This document shows, in pieces, positions 47,513 through 60,921 of a stretch of DNA of 64,000 nt. Source of the stretch: Branchiostoma floridae (lineage: Eukaryota; Chordata; Leptocardii; Amphioxiformes; Branchiostomatidae); NCBI RefSeq assembly GCF_000003815.2, contig NC_049979.1:8102217-8166216 (forward strand), read 5' to 3'. How positions within the stretch are numbered: the stretch's first letter is position 1; every line of letters begins with the position of its first letter. The notes below the pieces were generated by a model. It was given only the letters and a program-made list of their open reading frames with translations, did no database searches and was not told where the DNA came from. The position numbers and the translations under genes were made by a program.

Positions 47513-50500
47513 TCATGTAACTTGCAACTCTGCTGCAGCTGAATCATCACCCGATGCACCCGAAAGTGTAGTCACAGTTGCTGTGCAGCTTGATCTAATA
47601 CCATACCCAGAAACAGGGACACATGCGTCTGACACAGGTGACGTATCAAGTGGTCCAGCAGCATCCAGTGGTGATGAAGAAGTAGTGCCTCCAAGAGCAC
47701 CAGTCAAGTCAAAGGCATCATGCGGCAGAGACTTCTGCACTATGACATTCCTGTTGTTCCTCAGACTGAATTCATAAGCAGCATCTCTGCATCAAAGACA
47801 AATTCACACACTCGTCAATACAGACATCATTACATGGAATGATACAGAATCAACGGGTAGCATATAGCAGTCATTTAAAATGGTTACCACCTCCAAGCTT
47901 ATTTGTGGACATCATCTAGGTGGAAAAGATAACTTCTTCAAGACAGTACTGCAAGATCAGGGGAGCTATTACAGTATCGCAGGACGTGGAACAATAAATG
48001 ATAAAGAGTATGTGAGAAAAAAATTTGACGACAGAGTATGGCATTGTGTTCGGTCACTTTTCTGGAAATCCAAGACCTTAAGAATCTTTAAGAAACAAAG
48101 AAGCTGATTTTCTGATAAACGCAAAGAAACTTGAACACTGCACTGATTAACGATATGGCTCTTCTACCCGTCTACTGTAAAAAGAACAAAGTTTTCTCAC
48201 TTGTAGGGCTTCCTCTCTGCTGGAGACATGGCAGCCCACTTCCTCCCCATCATGGTGCTGATCTGAGTAGATGCATATCCAGAGTACCTCCTGAAAAAAA
48301 GACAGAACAGAACTTGCTCACCTCAACCACAGAAGTCACTTTCTGGGCAATCAGACATGCAGAGCCCCCATGCTACAAAGAACTGAATTGCAGCTTTTTT
48401 TCTTTGCTTGAAGCACAGCTATTTGTTACGCATACTTCAATAAGGCTGACTATTTTGTAACGTCATCACATAACCACCACAATTTATTTATTTATTGAAA
48501 ATTCACCATAGACAGAAAATTGGCTGGGAAAGCAAAACAGGTGAAAGACACCTCTTCGAGTTGCCTCCCTTTATAAATGACAATTGTAATAACGATAACA
48601 AAGATCATAATGGAAACAATGATAAATAAAGCATAATTTTGTCAGCAACATAATACCCCCCCCCCCCAAAAATTGCTAGAGGTGCATGAATGTGACTCAC
48701 TGTTTCTGCTTCTCTCGAACTATCTTGCAGAACATGATGAAGCCATTCACACACTTCTTCTTGTTCTTAGCTCTCCCGTAGGAGAAGCGCCTCCTCCTGG
48801 TACCAGATCCCCTGTCCTCATCCCTGTCTTCAGAAGGCACCTTTTGGTTTGCTTCCTTGTCTGCCTCATCCCCAGATGTCAGCAGCTGACCAGCAAAGCT
48901 CCCATCATGCAGGGTGTCCACCGAGGAGTTGGATGTGTCGAAAATGCTTTGTTCATTCAGGTTCTTCCAGATTGGCGGGGTGAAGGTCTTGGGAGGAGCT
49001 GCCATAGTTGCAGAGTAGCAGGGTGGACAGGAGGATGGGCGGCCAAATGGTGAAGTTTGGATGTAATCATCCACGGCGAGCTTGCTGCATGGCATTTCTT
49101 CTGCCTCAGGGACAACAGAGTCCTTGTGTGGAGGATGTAACTCTGGAGAGGCAACAATTGGTGTCATCAAGTGAGCATCAGTCTTATCAGCCTGATCCAT
49201 AGGGACTACCTGCTGTGGCGAGGAGCTACGAGGGTCACTCCACAACTTGTCAGGCTGGAAGAAGGCAGAGAATCTGTCACCGATATCATCATCGTCAGGA
49301 ACGGCTGTCTCCACGCTGCTGTTGTCTTCACTACTGAAGAGTGTTCTCCTTGCATGGGGGAAGGGCCGACTCCTGTCCAACCTTCTCTCCCTCTGTACCA
49401 TCCATCCCAGATCTCTCCTTGGTGTACTGTCCTCCAGACATTCAGTGCAGCATCTCCTTGGTTTGGTCTTCCGTCTTGGTCTAGCTGCTCCTTGGCTCAT
49501 CCATTTCTTCTTCGATTGCTTTGGTGTTTTGATGTTCTCAGTTTGGTGGCAAGTACTTGCTTCAGACTTCATTGCTTCTGCAGCTAGGGTGTTACAATGG
49601 ATGTCTGCATCTCTGCAATGGGGCTGTACTGGGTTTTGATGATCCAGCCCAGCCATGTTTCCTGCCTTCAGATTGAAACTGCCACTGGTTCCTTCATCAG
49701 CATCCTGCTCCTGTTTTAGACTGCAGTACTTGTCAAGGCACCTACCCTCGATATGTTTAGCCAGCATGTGCAAGTCATAGCTGAGCACAGATGGTGACAT
49801 TGTGAGGATGGCAGGAGAAACACCAAGCTCCCTGCACACATCCTTCAGGCTGACCCTGGTGGTGCAGGGTTCGATTCCCAGGTTTGTGTAGGCCATTTTC
49901 AGTTCCGTGTGTAGCCAGTCAATGTACTGGATAGACTGCTGCAACACACGGCACTGAGAAAACATAAACAAAACCAACTTAATTGTCATGTACAAAAACT
50001 TATGGCTCTTTTCCAATTGTAATCATCCTCTTTTACAAGTATCATCTGTGTATTACACAGTAGAAAGAGCTTTTCTGTAGTACAGTGTTGAACACCCTAC
50101 CTTGGTCTGTTTCGGTCCATCCTCAGACACTGGCAGCAGCCCAGCCATCTCCTGCAGTGCCACCACCGTGCTGCGGTGTCTGTCCCTTTGGCATATAAAA
50201 AAATAGAAAACTCTTGTTACCGTCAGTCTTGTTAATTCCAACGTATGCAACATCACTACCCTTGTCCCATAAATGGTCATGTCCTTGGTGCTGAAATGGA
50301 TTATCCGTTAGGTTTTTCACACCAGCTGGTGTTTGTTGTTAAACTACACTCAGCAAAACTAATAGCACATATTTTTGCCACTTTCATGATTCTGAAATAG
50401 CGTATTGAAGAGCATATTTTCTATCATTCAAGACAGGCACAAGAAGTCCCCTTTTCCCATGGACATACATGTTTCAATCCCAGTCTCCTCATCAGGCTAC

Positions 50501-51666
50501 AATACTCTTAAACGGAAGAATGGCTCAGGAACACACAGGAATTCTCAAAATGTTACAAAGAATCATTGTACACAGGAGGCAGGCAGAATACTCAGAATGG
50601 GAGTTAGGAAAATGGAGACAGCTAGAATGTTCAAAACAGTGTCAAGAAAATGACCTGGCTGACCTCTCCCTTTGCCTGTGCACTGCTCTTGGAGAAGATG
50701 ATATCTGGGGCTCATCTGGACCCTCCACACTGGCTGTGCTGGACTCACTGTCAATTGATAACTAGACAGTGGGGGAAAATATACATTAACGCACACTGAT
50801 GCCCTGTACCATCAAAGAGTGGAATGAACTTGTGCCTTGTGTGATGGAGGCAAGAGTCCATCTCCCAGTTCAAAGATGAGCTGGGATGGGCTCCGCTGAC
50901 ATGAGCTGTCCCGTCTTTTGTACATATGTAAATAGGTGTAAATAACAACTCTAAACTTCACCTGTCCAGTCTTTTTGCGCATGTCTATGTTTTTCCCCGT
51001 TCTTACCCTTTGTTTGCACAGCTGCTAATAATCCGCTTTGTTTTGCGGGCTAAGCAGTCCCAAACCAAAGATGATGGAAGTCTTTTTCCTGAAATTTTCC
51101 AGATTCATACAGTCAGCTGGAATACAAGAAAGCAGCAAGGCCTTTATAGCTAGAGGGAATATGTGTCACCTGTGAGCTGGAGCTGTGGCTGGAGCCGGAC
51201 CAGTCCGAGTCCTGGCGCAGAGGAAAGTTCACTTCCTGCACCAGGTGATTAATGTCGGCCGTGAACCTCTGCTGGGAGCTCTGTAGCATGGTCAGGGGCA
51301 GGCAGGTAGCAGCGCCGGGGGACAGGCAGCCTATATCTGACAACTCACCTGGCTTGGGCTGGACACAACAGTACAGGATGAGGAAACTGAAAACAACTAC
51401 TGTAGTGTAAATGCAGAAAATTTCGCGGTGGTTGCTTCACTACGAATTTAAATCCACCGCGAACATTTTCCATGGCAGTAAGAGACTACAGTGCATGGTG
51501 CTACCGTGAACTTAAATCTACCGCGAAGTTAAATCCCCGTGAACTTAAATGCATTTACAGTATTGATACAAATATGGAGAAGAGATAAATCAAGTCTTTG
51601 ACAAAATTAGAAAATCTTTACAACAAACACTTGTCTGTTGTCTTGTTCTCCCACCTCATCTTCCAT
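47513..51666 (-). CDS. bHLH and HMG-box protein, MEIOSIN/BHMG1-like
   Basis: Predicted nuclear transcription factor. In mammals MEIOSIN acts with STRA8 to switch on meiotic genes. Seven exons give 658 aa: 51666-51655, 51352-51170, 50743-50664, 50185-50101, 49953-48701, 48290-48201, 47786-47513; all phases close. The bHLH spans about 84-140: basic region VHRQRERRDRHR, helix 1 STVVALQEMAGLLPV, loop SEDGPKQT, helix 2 CRVLQQSIQYIDWLHTEL. A long Ser/Pro/Lys-rich middle is mostly one 1.25-kb exon. The C-terminal HMG box is at about 519-580 (CVNGFIMFCKIVREKQ, MMGRKWAAMSPAERKPY, KDAAYEF). A bHLH before an HMG box is, to my knowledge, specific to MEIOSIN/BHMG1. The four-codon first exon and the 51352 and 50743 acceptors are the least certain parts. 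The orthology call is inference. Confidence 0.78.
48657..48668. repeat. Poly-C run
   Basis: A run of about 11 C just outside the large exon of the MEIOSIN-like gene. Confidence 0.8.
51399..51562. mobile_element. Short repeat with TACTGTAAATGC-type termini
   Basis: Starts TACTGTAGTGTAAATGCAG and ends with the near-inverse TGCATTTACAGTA. The interior repeats CCGCGAA and TTAAAT motifs (TTAAATCCACCGCGAA and variants). It lies in intron 1 of the MEIOSIN-like gene. Confidence 0.7.
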
Positions 51667-54600
51667 CTTGACTGACCACGATGACCAGGAGTTCAGTCCA
51701 GCAGGGTCCATCCTTCTCTGGCCAGCAGGCTGCCCTGCTGCATGACAGTATTAAAGGTGAAAAACTAATGTTGTTAAAGCTGAAACATCAGGCCATTGAT
51801 GGTACAGGAGTGCTTCCTACTCACATTAAATGGTCCAGCTTGGCTGTTTGGATTTGGAGGACTCTTAGACAACTTGAATATACATCATGTAAGATATAGA
51901 TATGTAAAATGTAAATATGCACATACATGCAACATTAAAGGAGAATTTAGCATCGTTCAAGCACGTAACGTTCTTCAAAATCAAACATGTTTACGCCCCC
52001 CTCCCAACATTGAGATTTAACCAAATTAAAAGCCATTATCGTTGGTACTTTTTCCAGATGATTCAAAGAGGTACTACTGTGAATATTACACTAAAACAGC
52101 GAAATGCACACATCAAGAGAAAACTTCACACATATACGTATACGCTCTTGACAAACATAGAGTAGATACAACAATTCACAAGTTACTAACGTTACGTAAA
52201 CCAAACTTTTCCCGCCATTTCTGGCCAGCCATGATTGAGGTTTCTCTCACAGAATTACTAATTTTTCTGCTCTCCGCCTACGCCATAACATGCAATTATG
52301 ACTATATACCATATGAAGAGACTTCCCACTCTATATACTGATTTATGAAATACGAACTTACTTTGTAAAAATGGACAGTCAATTCTTGTTTCCTCCAAGT
52401 CGATAATGTGCCAGCGATGATTCGGAATGTGCCATTACAAGATCAAATGGGGGATGTCAATTACCAGGTATAGCTTTGAATTATCAACGACAAAAATCGA
52501 TAAATACGACAAATATATGAAAGTAGTACATAATAACACTGATTGAATAGGTTAGAATGTAAAGGGGCCCTGCTATGGCATAAAAAATGTACGTAATGTT
52601 TAATAATTGTCCTTCACTTCAGAGGTCAATGGTTTGACCTATCCTTCACTCGGTGATGGAGGATTATGGAGGGAAAGTCAGTGGTTCGAAGCGCATAAAG
52701 TCGCAAGTGAGGCTGGTTCATACACTCTTCTTGGCCGTAGACCTCTTCGGTAAATGGTAAAGGTTTTGATAACTAGTATGTATTACATTTAGATCCGAAA
52801 CCTCTAATATACAACATAGTATTTGTATGCATATTCTTGTTTAATTGGAATCATGTAACGTTAGGTGTAGTTTGCACGTTGGTCGCTAGTCGACGCCCCT
52901 GCACCTAAAGTTTGAAGGGAAAAATATTATTCCTCTGATGTTAGGGTCTAACCGTTTAAGCCACCCTTTAGATTTGACGTTTGCGAAATCTGGTGACAAA
53001 TTGATTTGCTCAGGAACTCACATAAAGCAAAGCTGAACAAAAGGATAATGTTAACGTTATATGTTCCTGTTGTGTAACGTTAATTGTCCTCATATAAACG
53101 TTACAGTACCTTCCTATAATTTCCTCCCAGTCATAACCCGAAGCTCGACTTTGAGACTATCGGCATGTCGAGATCATTTCGAAGACGACTTTGATTATTA
53201 TTTTCATTATCCAATTCTTGACAACGCAGACTACACTCTACACTGACAACGCAGACTACACTACACTGTCTATTAGGTACAAAATTGCATGTAGAAAATG
53301 TCACTATATGCGCGCCAACAGTCACCACATCAGATAGACATACAACAATCTAGTAAAGTTACATTTATCTACTAGAAGTATATTTTCCATCTTTTTATGC
53401 CCCATAAGCAGGCAACTTTTTGCGACGCCAATTTCTAATGTCATCGAAGCGGTTCCATACCTTGTCCTTACGTGCACCCAATCGGTCATTTGAAGCTTTA
53501 CATCTGTCATGCCAGCAGACCCAGACATTGCTTCCAACCACGCTTCAGACCTGTAACGTTAACGTTATATAATATGGCTCGGCCCTGATATGCTGGCATC
53601 GCTATAGAAGCGTAGTAGCCTTCTTTCGTTTCTAACGAATTAGACAACCTTTGATAATAAAACATATCTGTCCCTATGTATCTCAGTGTATACCAGTCGC
53701 TTGTTGTAGCCTGTAGGTATATATGTGCAAGAAAGGTATTCATTCGACCATCGATTCATCAACGTGCAGTTTAAAATGTGCTCAATCACCATTCATAATC
53801 GGCTTTCATGTGGCGATTCATATCAGTATTTTTTTTCCGGTCGATAGACCCTCAAAAACCTTGAGTCAGATTTACACGTCAACTTGGCATGCTTGATTAT
53901 AGTTTATAGATAACGCGTCCTGAGCCTTGATTCTAAGATGCAGGGATGAGATACATTGCCTGTTGAATCAGCCGCTGCGAGCCCTTGACAACTGCGCAAT
54001 GCTGTAACAGGTGGTTGCCACATGCTAGGGTAAGGTGAAGGTTCGCCGCCTTCACTGTGTACAACTCATGAAGCGCCCCAACAATCTACAAAGAGCTAAC
54101 AGCGAAAACAACAAGGGCTAAGCGGATAAAGGCTTTGACAGAGTCTTTATGCAACTAAAACACATTTGGTGTGTGTGATGCTTTTGCCACTGCACATTGC
54201 GCACACCCTGTAAATATTTGCCGATCCGCCAGTTGGAAAGGCTTTTTGTTGAAAATCCACATCTTGGAAGTCGGAAGTGCAGACCAGACCCGCTATTGTG
54301 TCAGTATTCATCAGTTAGACATCTTTATTGATCGGAATTGCATGTCTGAGCTGTAACAGCTGGTGTAAACTGTCACTGAAATAAGGCGACGTTAGAGAAA
54401 TCTTTGATGTAAAAGAAACAGGTAACCATTAAACCGGCGTCACACAGCATGAAAATGACTCACCTGATGAGCCTGCGAGCTCTATAGAACATTTTTCGTT
54501 GAAAGAGGGCCGATGTCCTCTCGATCAATGTGTATTTTTCAGGGATCGGTCGACGATCACATGTCAACGAGCTCCGCCTAATATAAATGAGTACATTTCC

Positions 54601-54685
54601 ATGCAAATCATGCGCTCGACGCTCTGGTGGAGATTTTTTAAGTTCTGTGACATTCTGGGGAGCTAGGCCGAATGACACTGAGAGT
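51667..54685. other. Upstream region of the MEIOSIN-like gene and spacer
   Basis: Presumed promoter and 5' UTR of the minus-strand gene, then AT-rich spacer with many AACGTTA motifs. A 26-base tandem duplication (GACAACGCAGACTACACT core) lies at about 53218-53268. No gene was recognised. Confidence 0.5.
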
Positions 54686-54815
54686 TACTCTCCAGGTAGA
54701 GATTAGCCTGCGGCTGTTTTTTGACGTTTTTTAGTCGTTTTTATCGGGCTTTCTATTTTCTACTCTTTCTTGATGCCTCGCGGCCAGCCGGAGCCTAACC
54801 TCTGCTTGGAGAGTA
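54686..54815. mobile_element. hAT-like MITE, family B (copy 3)
   Basis: Termini TACTCTCCAGGTAGAG and CTCTGCTTGGAGAGTA, with the same inner GTTTTTATCGGGCTTTC block. CTGAGAGT lies at 54678-54685 and 54817-54824, an 8-bp duplication offset by one base. Confidence 0.85.
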
Positions 54816-55910
54816 GCTGAGAGTATGACGCCGGCTTCAAACAAGCAGATTTAATCAAGATTTGTCACACTATTAGTAAATCACAGATCAGCGAGAAGGG
54901 CAAGTAGCATAGCCAAATGTTTACAATCAAACCGTCTGTGGTGAACCGATCATATATATATTAAACATGTCAACTCATACTCATGTCTTTGGAAATTTGT
55001 GAAAGTATGCAGCAAAGACTGTTTTCTGGACGTATCCGAGGAGAATGCTTCATATGTGCGCCATCTGCAATGATCTATTTAAAATGTATTTAGAATGTAT
55101 GTCGACGTCACAAGGAAGCTAGTCATGTTACATAAAGTTTTTTGAACCTGTAAGCAATCAGATATTCAGGCGGGCGATAATTTGGCAGAACACTTTAACG
55201 AGCGTAAGGTCCTTCTCAATACCACTTCATGGTAGGCAAGGACCATAACCGTCGGCACGTTTCAGCGCTTCCTTTCTCGTTTCGGCATCCTAAATTGAGC
55301 GATTCTCAGGCCACACGGCCTACTGACTGTGCGCGTTTCGGGTCGCGGGGCACTCCGTCCTCACAGCACCAGTCATGCCATTTGTCACCAAAAGTTACAT
55401 TTCTTCATTTGAATCATATATAAGAGATATTTAGTATCTGGTTACGAGTACTTCGTGACAGGTTCGCGGATCAAACAAGCTACTATGATACAGATGGAGT
55501 ATCATATGGGGTGAACATAAAATGTTAATGTTGTCCTTGTTTACTACTTGATTAAGTACATTACATGTATAATGTTTCTTGACAGGTGAGCTGCTCATCT
55601 TTCGGTACAGACAGGTAAAACCACTAGTCATGCATAGTTTGGAGGGGAGAAGTACTCAACAGGTTCAGAAGCACAACGGACAGGAAGTTGAATGCAACAC
55701 TCAATGAACACAAAGTTTACGTTTACGAAGACCCCCTTCAAAGGAATATGTGATTATACTGTTACAATGCACATTTACGTAATATTGTAGTTGACCTACT
55801 ATCATTGTAGCTATTTTAGCGGATAGGTAGAGTACAGGTACCTTGTATCTTTCATCATTGGTACTAGTAGTTGCAAACGTCTGTCCAGGTACTGCCACCT
55901 GTTATGGCTA

Positions 55911-56082
55911 GGGCACATTTCCAAACCGGGGCCCGACCGGACAGTTTCTGAAAAGACACCAAAATACACAAATCGTAAGGGGGAGAGTCGTTGGTATAAA
56001 TTGTGTTTATTTCTAGTTATATATTTTTATTTTTCGTTTCCTAAAACATCCCAGTCGGGCCCCGGTTTGGAAATGTAACCCA
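55911..56082. mobile_element. TIR element with GGGCCCGAC arms
   Basis: Starts GGGCACATTTCCAAACCGGG and ends with its inverse (CCCGGTTTGGAAATGTAACCC). The arms are about 27 bases around an AT-rich core; total 172 bp. Confidence 0.8.
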
Positions 56083-57289
56083 AGCTTTAGACAGCGAGGC
56101 AATGACTATCTGGTAACTATATTTAGAAGACTATTGCTCTATTAACCCCACCCTTAGAAATACCAGGTTATCATACGATTTCTACTTCCCTCTTTTCACT
56201 GACCACATTCCCCTGGTACTGCACTTTCCGACTTCTCCAGTTGCAAGAAGACGGTTTGTTGTAGTTTCCAGATAACCTGTACTCATTGAACCAGTTTCGT
56301 GTTGTCAGTGCTGGACATGGTCTCAAAACAGTCCGGATCGGGCGATAAACACGGTTATGCCACTGTGGTTATATTGTCGATCAACAAGATACTAGTATGT
56401 ACAGTAGTTGATGAAGATGTCTTCCTAGGAACCATCTCATGAACAATTTTCTCAACGCGTGGATTCGCTGAACATTTGTTACACTGTAAAATGATGCAGC
56501 ATCATCATGGTATTGTTAAAAGGAACCTTGCTTGACCTTTAAAGTGCGAAACTGGAACAGAAAAAGCCACGCGATGACAAATGGGCAGCTAGAAGATTCA
56601 GACACACGAAGCTGCTGACCGGGGGGTGCATCCCAAGAATCGCACAATCAACACTGTCGCCACGTGAAACAAAGGACCGACGTCCTGGCGCGTGTTTGGA
56701 CACGCATGGTGCTCCGTACCAGTATCAACGTAACGTTAATGGCACGACAGAATGACAACCTAAATGGACCGGGACTTAAGTTTCAAACGCTGTAGATGAG
56801 ATGGCCTGATAGATGGCTAGTCATACGGACTTGTCCAACTCTTGCGCACGGGCTATGTAGGGCAGTTGTTAGAGGAGAATAGGTATTGATGGGTTAGGCC
56901 GGGCTTTCGGGTAAAGTTACAGGAAGCTATCCGTTGTCACCACTTAAATGTTTTGTTCGTGCGCAAATAGACAAGTGCTGTGTTCTGGGATATACAGTTG
57001 CTTACTAGGCCGGAAGGGTGTAGCCATTAGGTGTGGTGCCTTGTACTCGTAACTACCTTTATCACTCACACATCGACGCTACATCTTGGTCGGTGATGAT
57101 TTACAACTACAAGCTTTACATAATGGCGCTGTACAATGAGACACCTGACCAAAGTGGTACACAACTCCAAACCAGTCCTGGGAATACGCCAAGATGTTAA
57201 AACTACCCTCACTGTCACTGACATCTCTTACAATGCTTTATTCTTCCTTCCTCATTTTCCAGCTCTTTCATCGTCATCGACATCAGCAG

Positions 57290-57325
57290 CAGCAGCGACA
57301 GCATCATCATCATCATCATCATCGC
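57290..57325. repeat. CAG/CAT-rich simple repeat
   Basis: Short CAG run followed by an uninterrupted CAT run; further CAT clusters occur to about 57430. Confidence 0.85.
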
Positions 57326-59850
57326 CTTCTTGTTATCTTCACCATTGTCAGTTTCATCATCCGAAGTCTTCCTCTCCATTGCCGCCATCAGAGCCATCTT
57401 CCACAACATTGCCTCATCATCATCATCACACCCACCTTCTCCCGTTGCCCCAACAACGGTGCCAACATTGTTACTACTAATCAAGAAGTAGGGTGCTCTT
57501 TACCCCAGCCTCCAAAGTCGCTTCCACATATCGCCACCTGTTATCTTTCCTGTGTGTCCTATTCCATAACATCAGCTAAAAGTTTCATCCTCGGAGTGAT
57601 TGTTGACCTGATGACCGCCCAGCCGCTGCCTTCAAAGGAATCTTGCTATCAGATCAAGGTCTTCTTTCAAGTCGTCAACAGATCGTCCTCGCGAGATATG
57701 AAGAAAGTAACGCAGCGGATGTGGCAATAACGATGTCAAGCCGAAAGTTTTATGTTATTGCCAACAGACTGATTTTGAAGCCTGGTCAGCGTAACACAAA
57801 CTCCTGCCGTCCTGGGCTTTGGAGCCGATGAGTAGGAGGGTCACGGCGGGGGCGAGGTAATCAGCCTAATCTGAACCCCATGTCCCTAATGAGACTCCTC
57901 GTCAAATTGAATCAAAGACGTGTAACAGGGCATGTATTTTAAACCTGTATTTACTTTTCTACGCGTCATTCTGGCCAGGAAGTTTCTCAGAGAAACAATC
58001 TTGGTGGGTGGCAGCTTCCCACCTTGCATGTGTGTCTGTCCGTTATATCATATATCCATGAGTCCATGATAAATAGAAAAGATCAGACAACGGTTCAAGG
58101 AGATTCTTCATAAAAAACTTAAAGAAAATGAGCGACTTCTGTGACTTTTAAATACTATGGCTGTAATACTGGTAAGGAATATGTGGAGCGTCAAGGTCGG
58201 TCAGGATCGTTTCTGTGAGTCTTTCTACGTTTCTCTCATGTCTCTAGTAGTGCCACACTTATCACTTTATAGTTATCATTTGTAAGGCCACACTGACTTA
58301 ATATCATTGATTAATGTCACTTTCGCATGCGCGTCCCTTTGGCTATACCTTTCTATAAACAATTGCGATACCGATAATGTCGTTGGTACATTTCTAATAT
58401 TGCAGTAAATGGAAACATATTAACATCGTAATTGCCAGCCAGATCATGTGGCTTTTTCTATTCTTGATCTCATCGCCATAACACGTTACATATAGATGGC
58501 GTGCTAATGAATAGAACTACAAATCTATCTCCTTATTTTCACATACAAACACCCATAATGCACGCAATAGCCACAACACAACCAACGGTGTCTGCTTCAC
58601 TCAACAGCACTACCGGTGTCGGCTGACAAGTCTATAACCGACAGGACAAGACAGCAGGTCTAGAGTTACACTTCAGCTAACAAAACGTGGAGAGAGCAGT
58701 CATCGGATGACACTTTACATACAGCAGGTTACTCGGAAACTCTGTCCTCGACAAAATCATATTAACCAAAACCTATCATATTCGAAAGGAAATAAATTCT
58801 ACAGACGACCCTCTTCCACTGTTTATGTGTATTCTCCACAGGGGGCAATGAGCAAGTCAGTAGCAAGGAATTTCATGGCCACTTTTTGATACGTAAGGGA
58901 AATTGGTGTGTACTGTGCCGACGCTGCAGATTCTTCCCGTGGGCTGTAGGTGTCGCTTCTAGTCAGCCTGGGCTTGATAGTCTTCTTTCTTTATTGAGGT
59001 CTGTTAGATTTCAGTCGATAGAGTAACTCTGTTTGAATAAAACTGATGTCCTCCACTACTACTAGCAGAATGTAAACTTATTTCTATGAGATAGTATTTC
59101 AGACTCTGCCGATATGTTTGTCAGGGAGGCTACATTCTGTAGGTGATGAACGGTGGGCATTGTGACATCTCTCCGCTGACCTGTGAACGTTGTTGTTTTT
59201 CCGAATTGACGACACCTAGTACCTTGTCTGTTGGATATGTCTCTTCTAATTAGATACCCTATAGGGTGAAAGTGAGCAGACACCAAGCACCCTCTGTGAT
59301 GTAAGCTGCATATTAGAGCCCGCTGGAGTTCCTAGAATGGTGTCACTGACTTCTCCACATCTCGCCTTGACCACGTAACTACATCTTAGATTCATTCACT
59401 TCATTTAGCTGGCAATCTCAAAGATGTTCAGCAGCTGCGGTCAAGCAGAACGTTTCGCAACAGGAAATTCCATTTCTAATCCAATAATTAAGGATGCTTC
59501 GTCACAGGAAATAACCATGCAGATGTCCCAGCCTGTATGTAGCCACTACTAGTATTTCTCCCTTGTTCTGATAGGTAGCCTTACAATAACCACCCCATTT
59601 AAAATGAAGTAGAAGGGGCTTTTTCGGCTGGTATGTTTGGCTGGCGAAAAGGTCTGTCTACTAGAACTGAGTAGAAGTTCACAAAACTTCAAATGCAGTT
59701 TACTAGTACGCGGCAGAGGTGAAACAAGCTACATGTAGGTGGTATGATTTAGTTAGGAGCGCCTGGAAAGCCAGACTCGGTGAACCAGATCAGCAGAATG
59801 ATTTGTGCACTACAGGAAAGTGCAGTACGAACTAGAGTTCGGCGACCTCA

Positions 59851-60921
59851 TACCTCCATGAAAATTTAGAGCTTTCGTAAATTCCATGCAATTGACTAAC
59901 ACATTAACACAATTTATGCATGGTGTTGTTAATCATTGAATAACGTACACATGTCACAATTATAAAATTCCCATTATTAATCATAAAGTGGTTTTGTAAT
60001 TTTTGCATAAATTATGCAAATAAGTTCTTCATTACCATATTTGGTATCTGCTTATATTCCACCTATCATAATTAACATGTGTTACATGTATTGAGGTCCA
60101 GTTATTGAAAACAATGGAACTATGCAATTTCCTCATTAATTATGCAAATAAAGTCCTCATTTGCATAACATGTATATCATTATGAACATCTTTGCCTAAG
60201 CTACCTGCATGCCTAAAATGCATGCAATCCGTCGTTCCTTTCTGCAGTTATCCTCTTTGGAGTGTCTTGACAAAAACACCCCTGCAGTTACACTATTAAA
60301 TGTTAGGGGGCTGAAACTTGCCCCACTTGTTTATGGCGCTAAAAGCTATCTACCACCTAAATGTCAAGACCATAGCATGTCTGGAACAAGAGATACATTG
60401 AAAAAACTGCTATGATAGAATATTCTCATTAATTATGCAAATGTACTCCTATTTTGCATAATAAGTATCTTATCTTGTAAAACATTGTCTAAGGTACCTA
60501 CATACCAAAAATGATGAAAATCCGTTGTTCCCTTCTTGAGTTATCCTCTTCAGAAGTTTTTGACAAAAATGCCCCTGCTATCCCAAAACTAGACGCTAGG
60601 GGGGCCCAAACTTATGTCATTTCTTCCTGAGCACAAGATCTATCTAATACTCAAAAACCGTGACCATAGCATGTTCAGAACACCGAGATAGCAAAACCGA
60701 AAGTTGCGCTGCAGTACCAAGGGGAGCCGCTAGGGGGCCCAAAATCTAATCATTTTCAGCTTTCATTACACACTACCAACACATTAAGTATGAAACCAAT
60801 CCACCGAACCCTTCATGAGTTATGCTGACCACAAATATGCGGACACACAGACAGACACACACACACACAGACACACACACAGACACACCAAAAACTATAC
60901 CTCCATTTTTTCATGGAGGTA
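59851..60921. mobile_element. 1.07-kb element bounded by TACCTCCATGAAAA inverted repeats
   Basis: It begins TACCTCCATGAAAA and ends TTTTCATGGAGGTA. The interior has repeated TTATGCAAAT motifs and diverged modules starting near 60210 and 60500 (ATCCGT(C/T)GTTCC, GAGTTATCCTCTT-like, TTGACAAAAA, CCCCTGC). A third module near 60700 shares only the CTAGGGGGCCCAAA part. An (AC)n run lies near the right end. No protein is encoded. Confidence 0.75.
60838..60892. repeat. (ACAC/ACAG)n microsatellite
   Basis: CA-rich run with AGAC interruptions inside the 59851-60921 element. Confidence 0.9.

Larger units (their letters stand above)
54816..59850. other. Gene-poor spacer
   Basis: No exon was recognised on either strand. 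It includes one TIR element (55911-56082) and a CAT-rich simple repeat (57290-57325) that creates long low-complexity frames in several registers. Confidence 0.5.

Noticed and set aside
52412-52470. Possible 5' exon (MIRNVPLQDQ...) ending at a GTATAG donor
   Set aside because: Too short, weak donor, and no downstream plus-strand exon.
57136-57730. Ser/His-rich frames of 114 and 178 codons
   Set aside because: Produced by CAT/CAG simple repeats readable in several registers.
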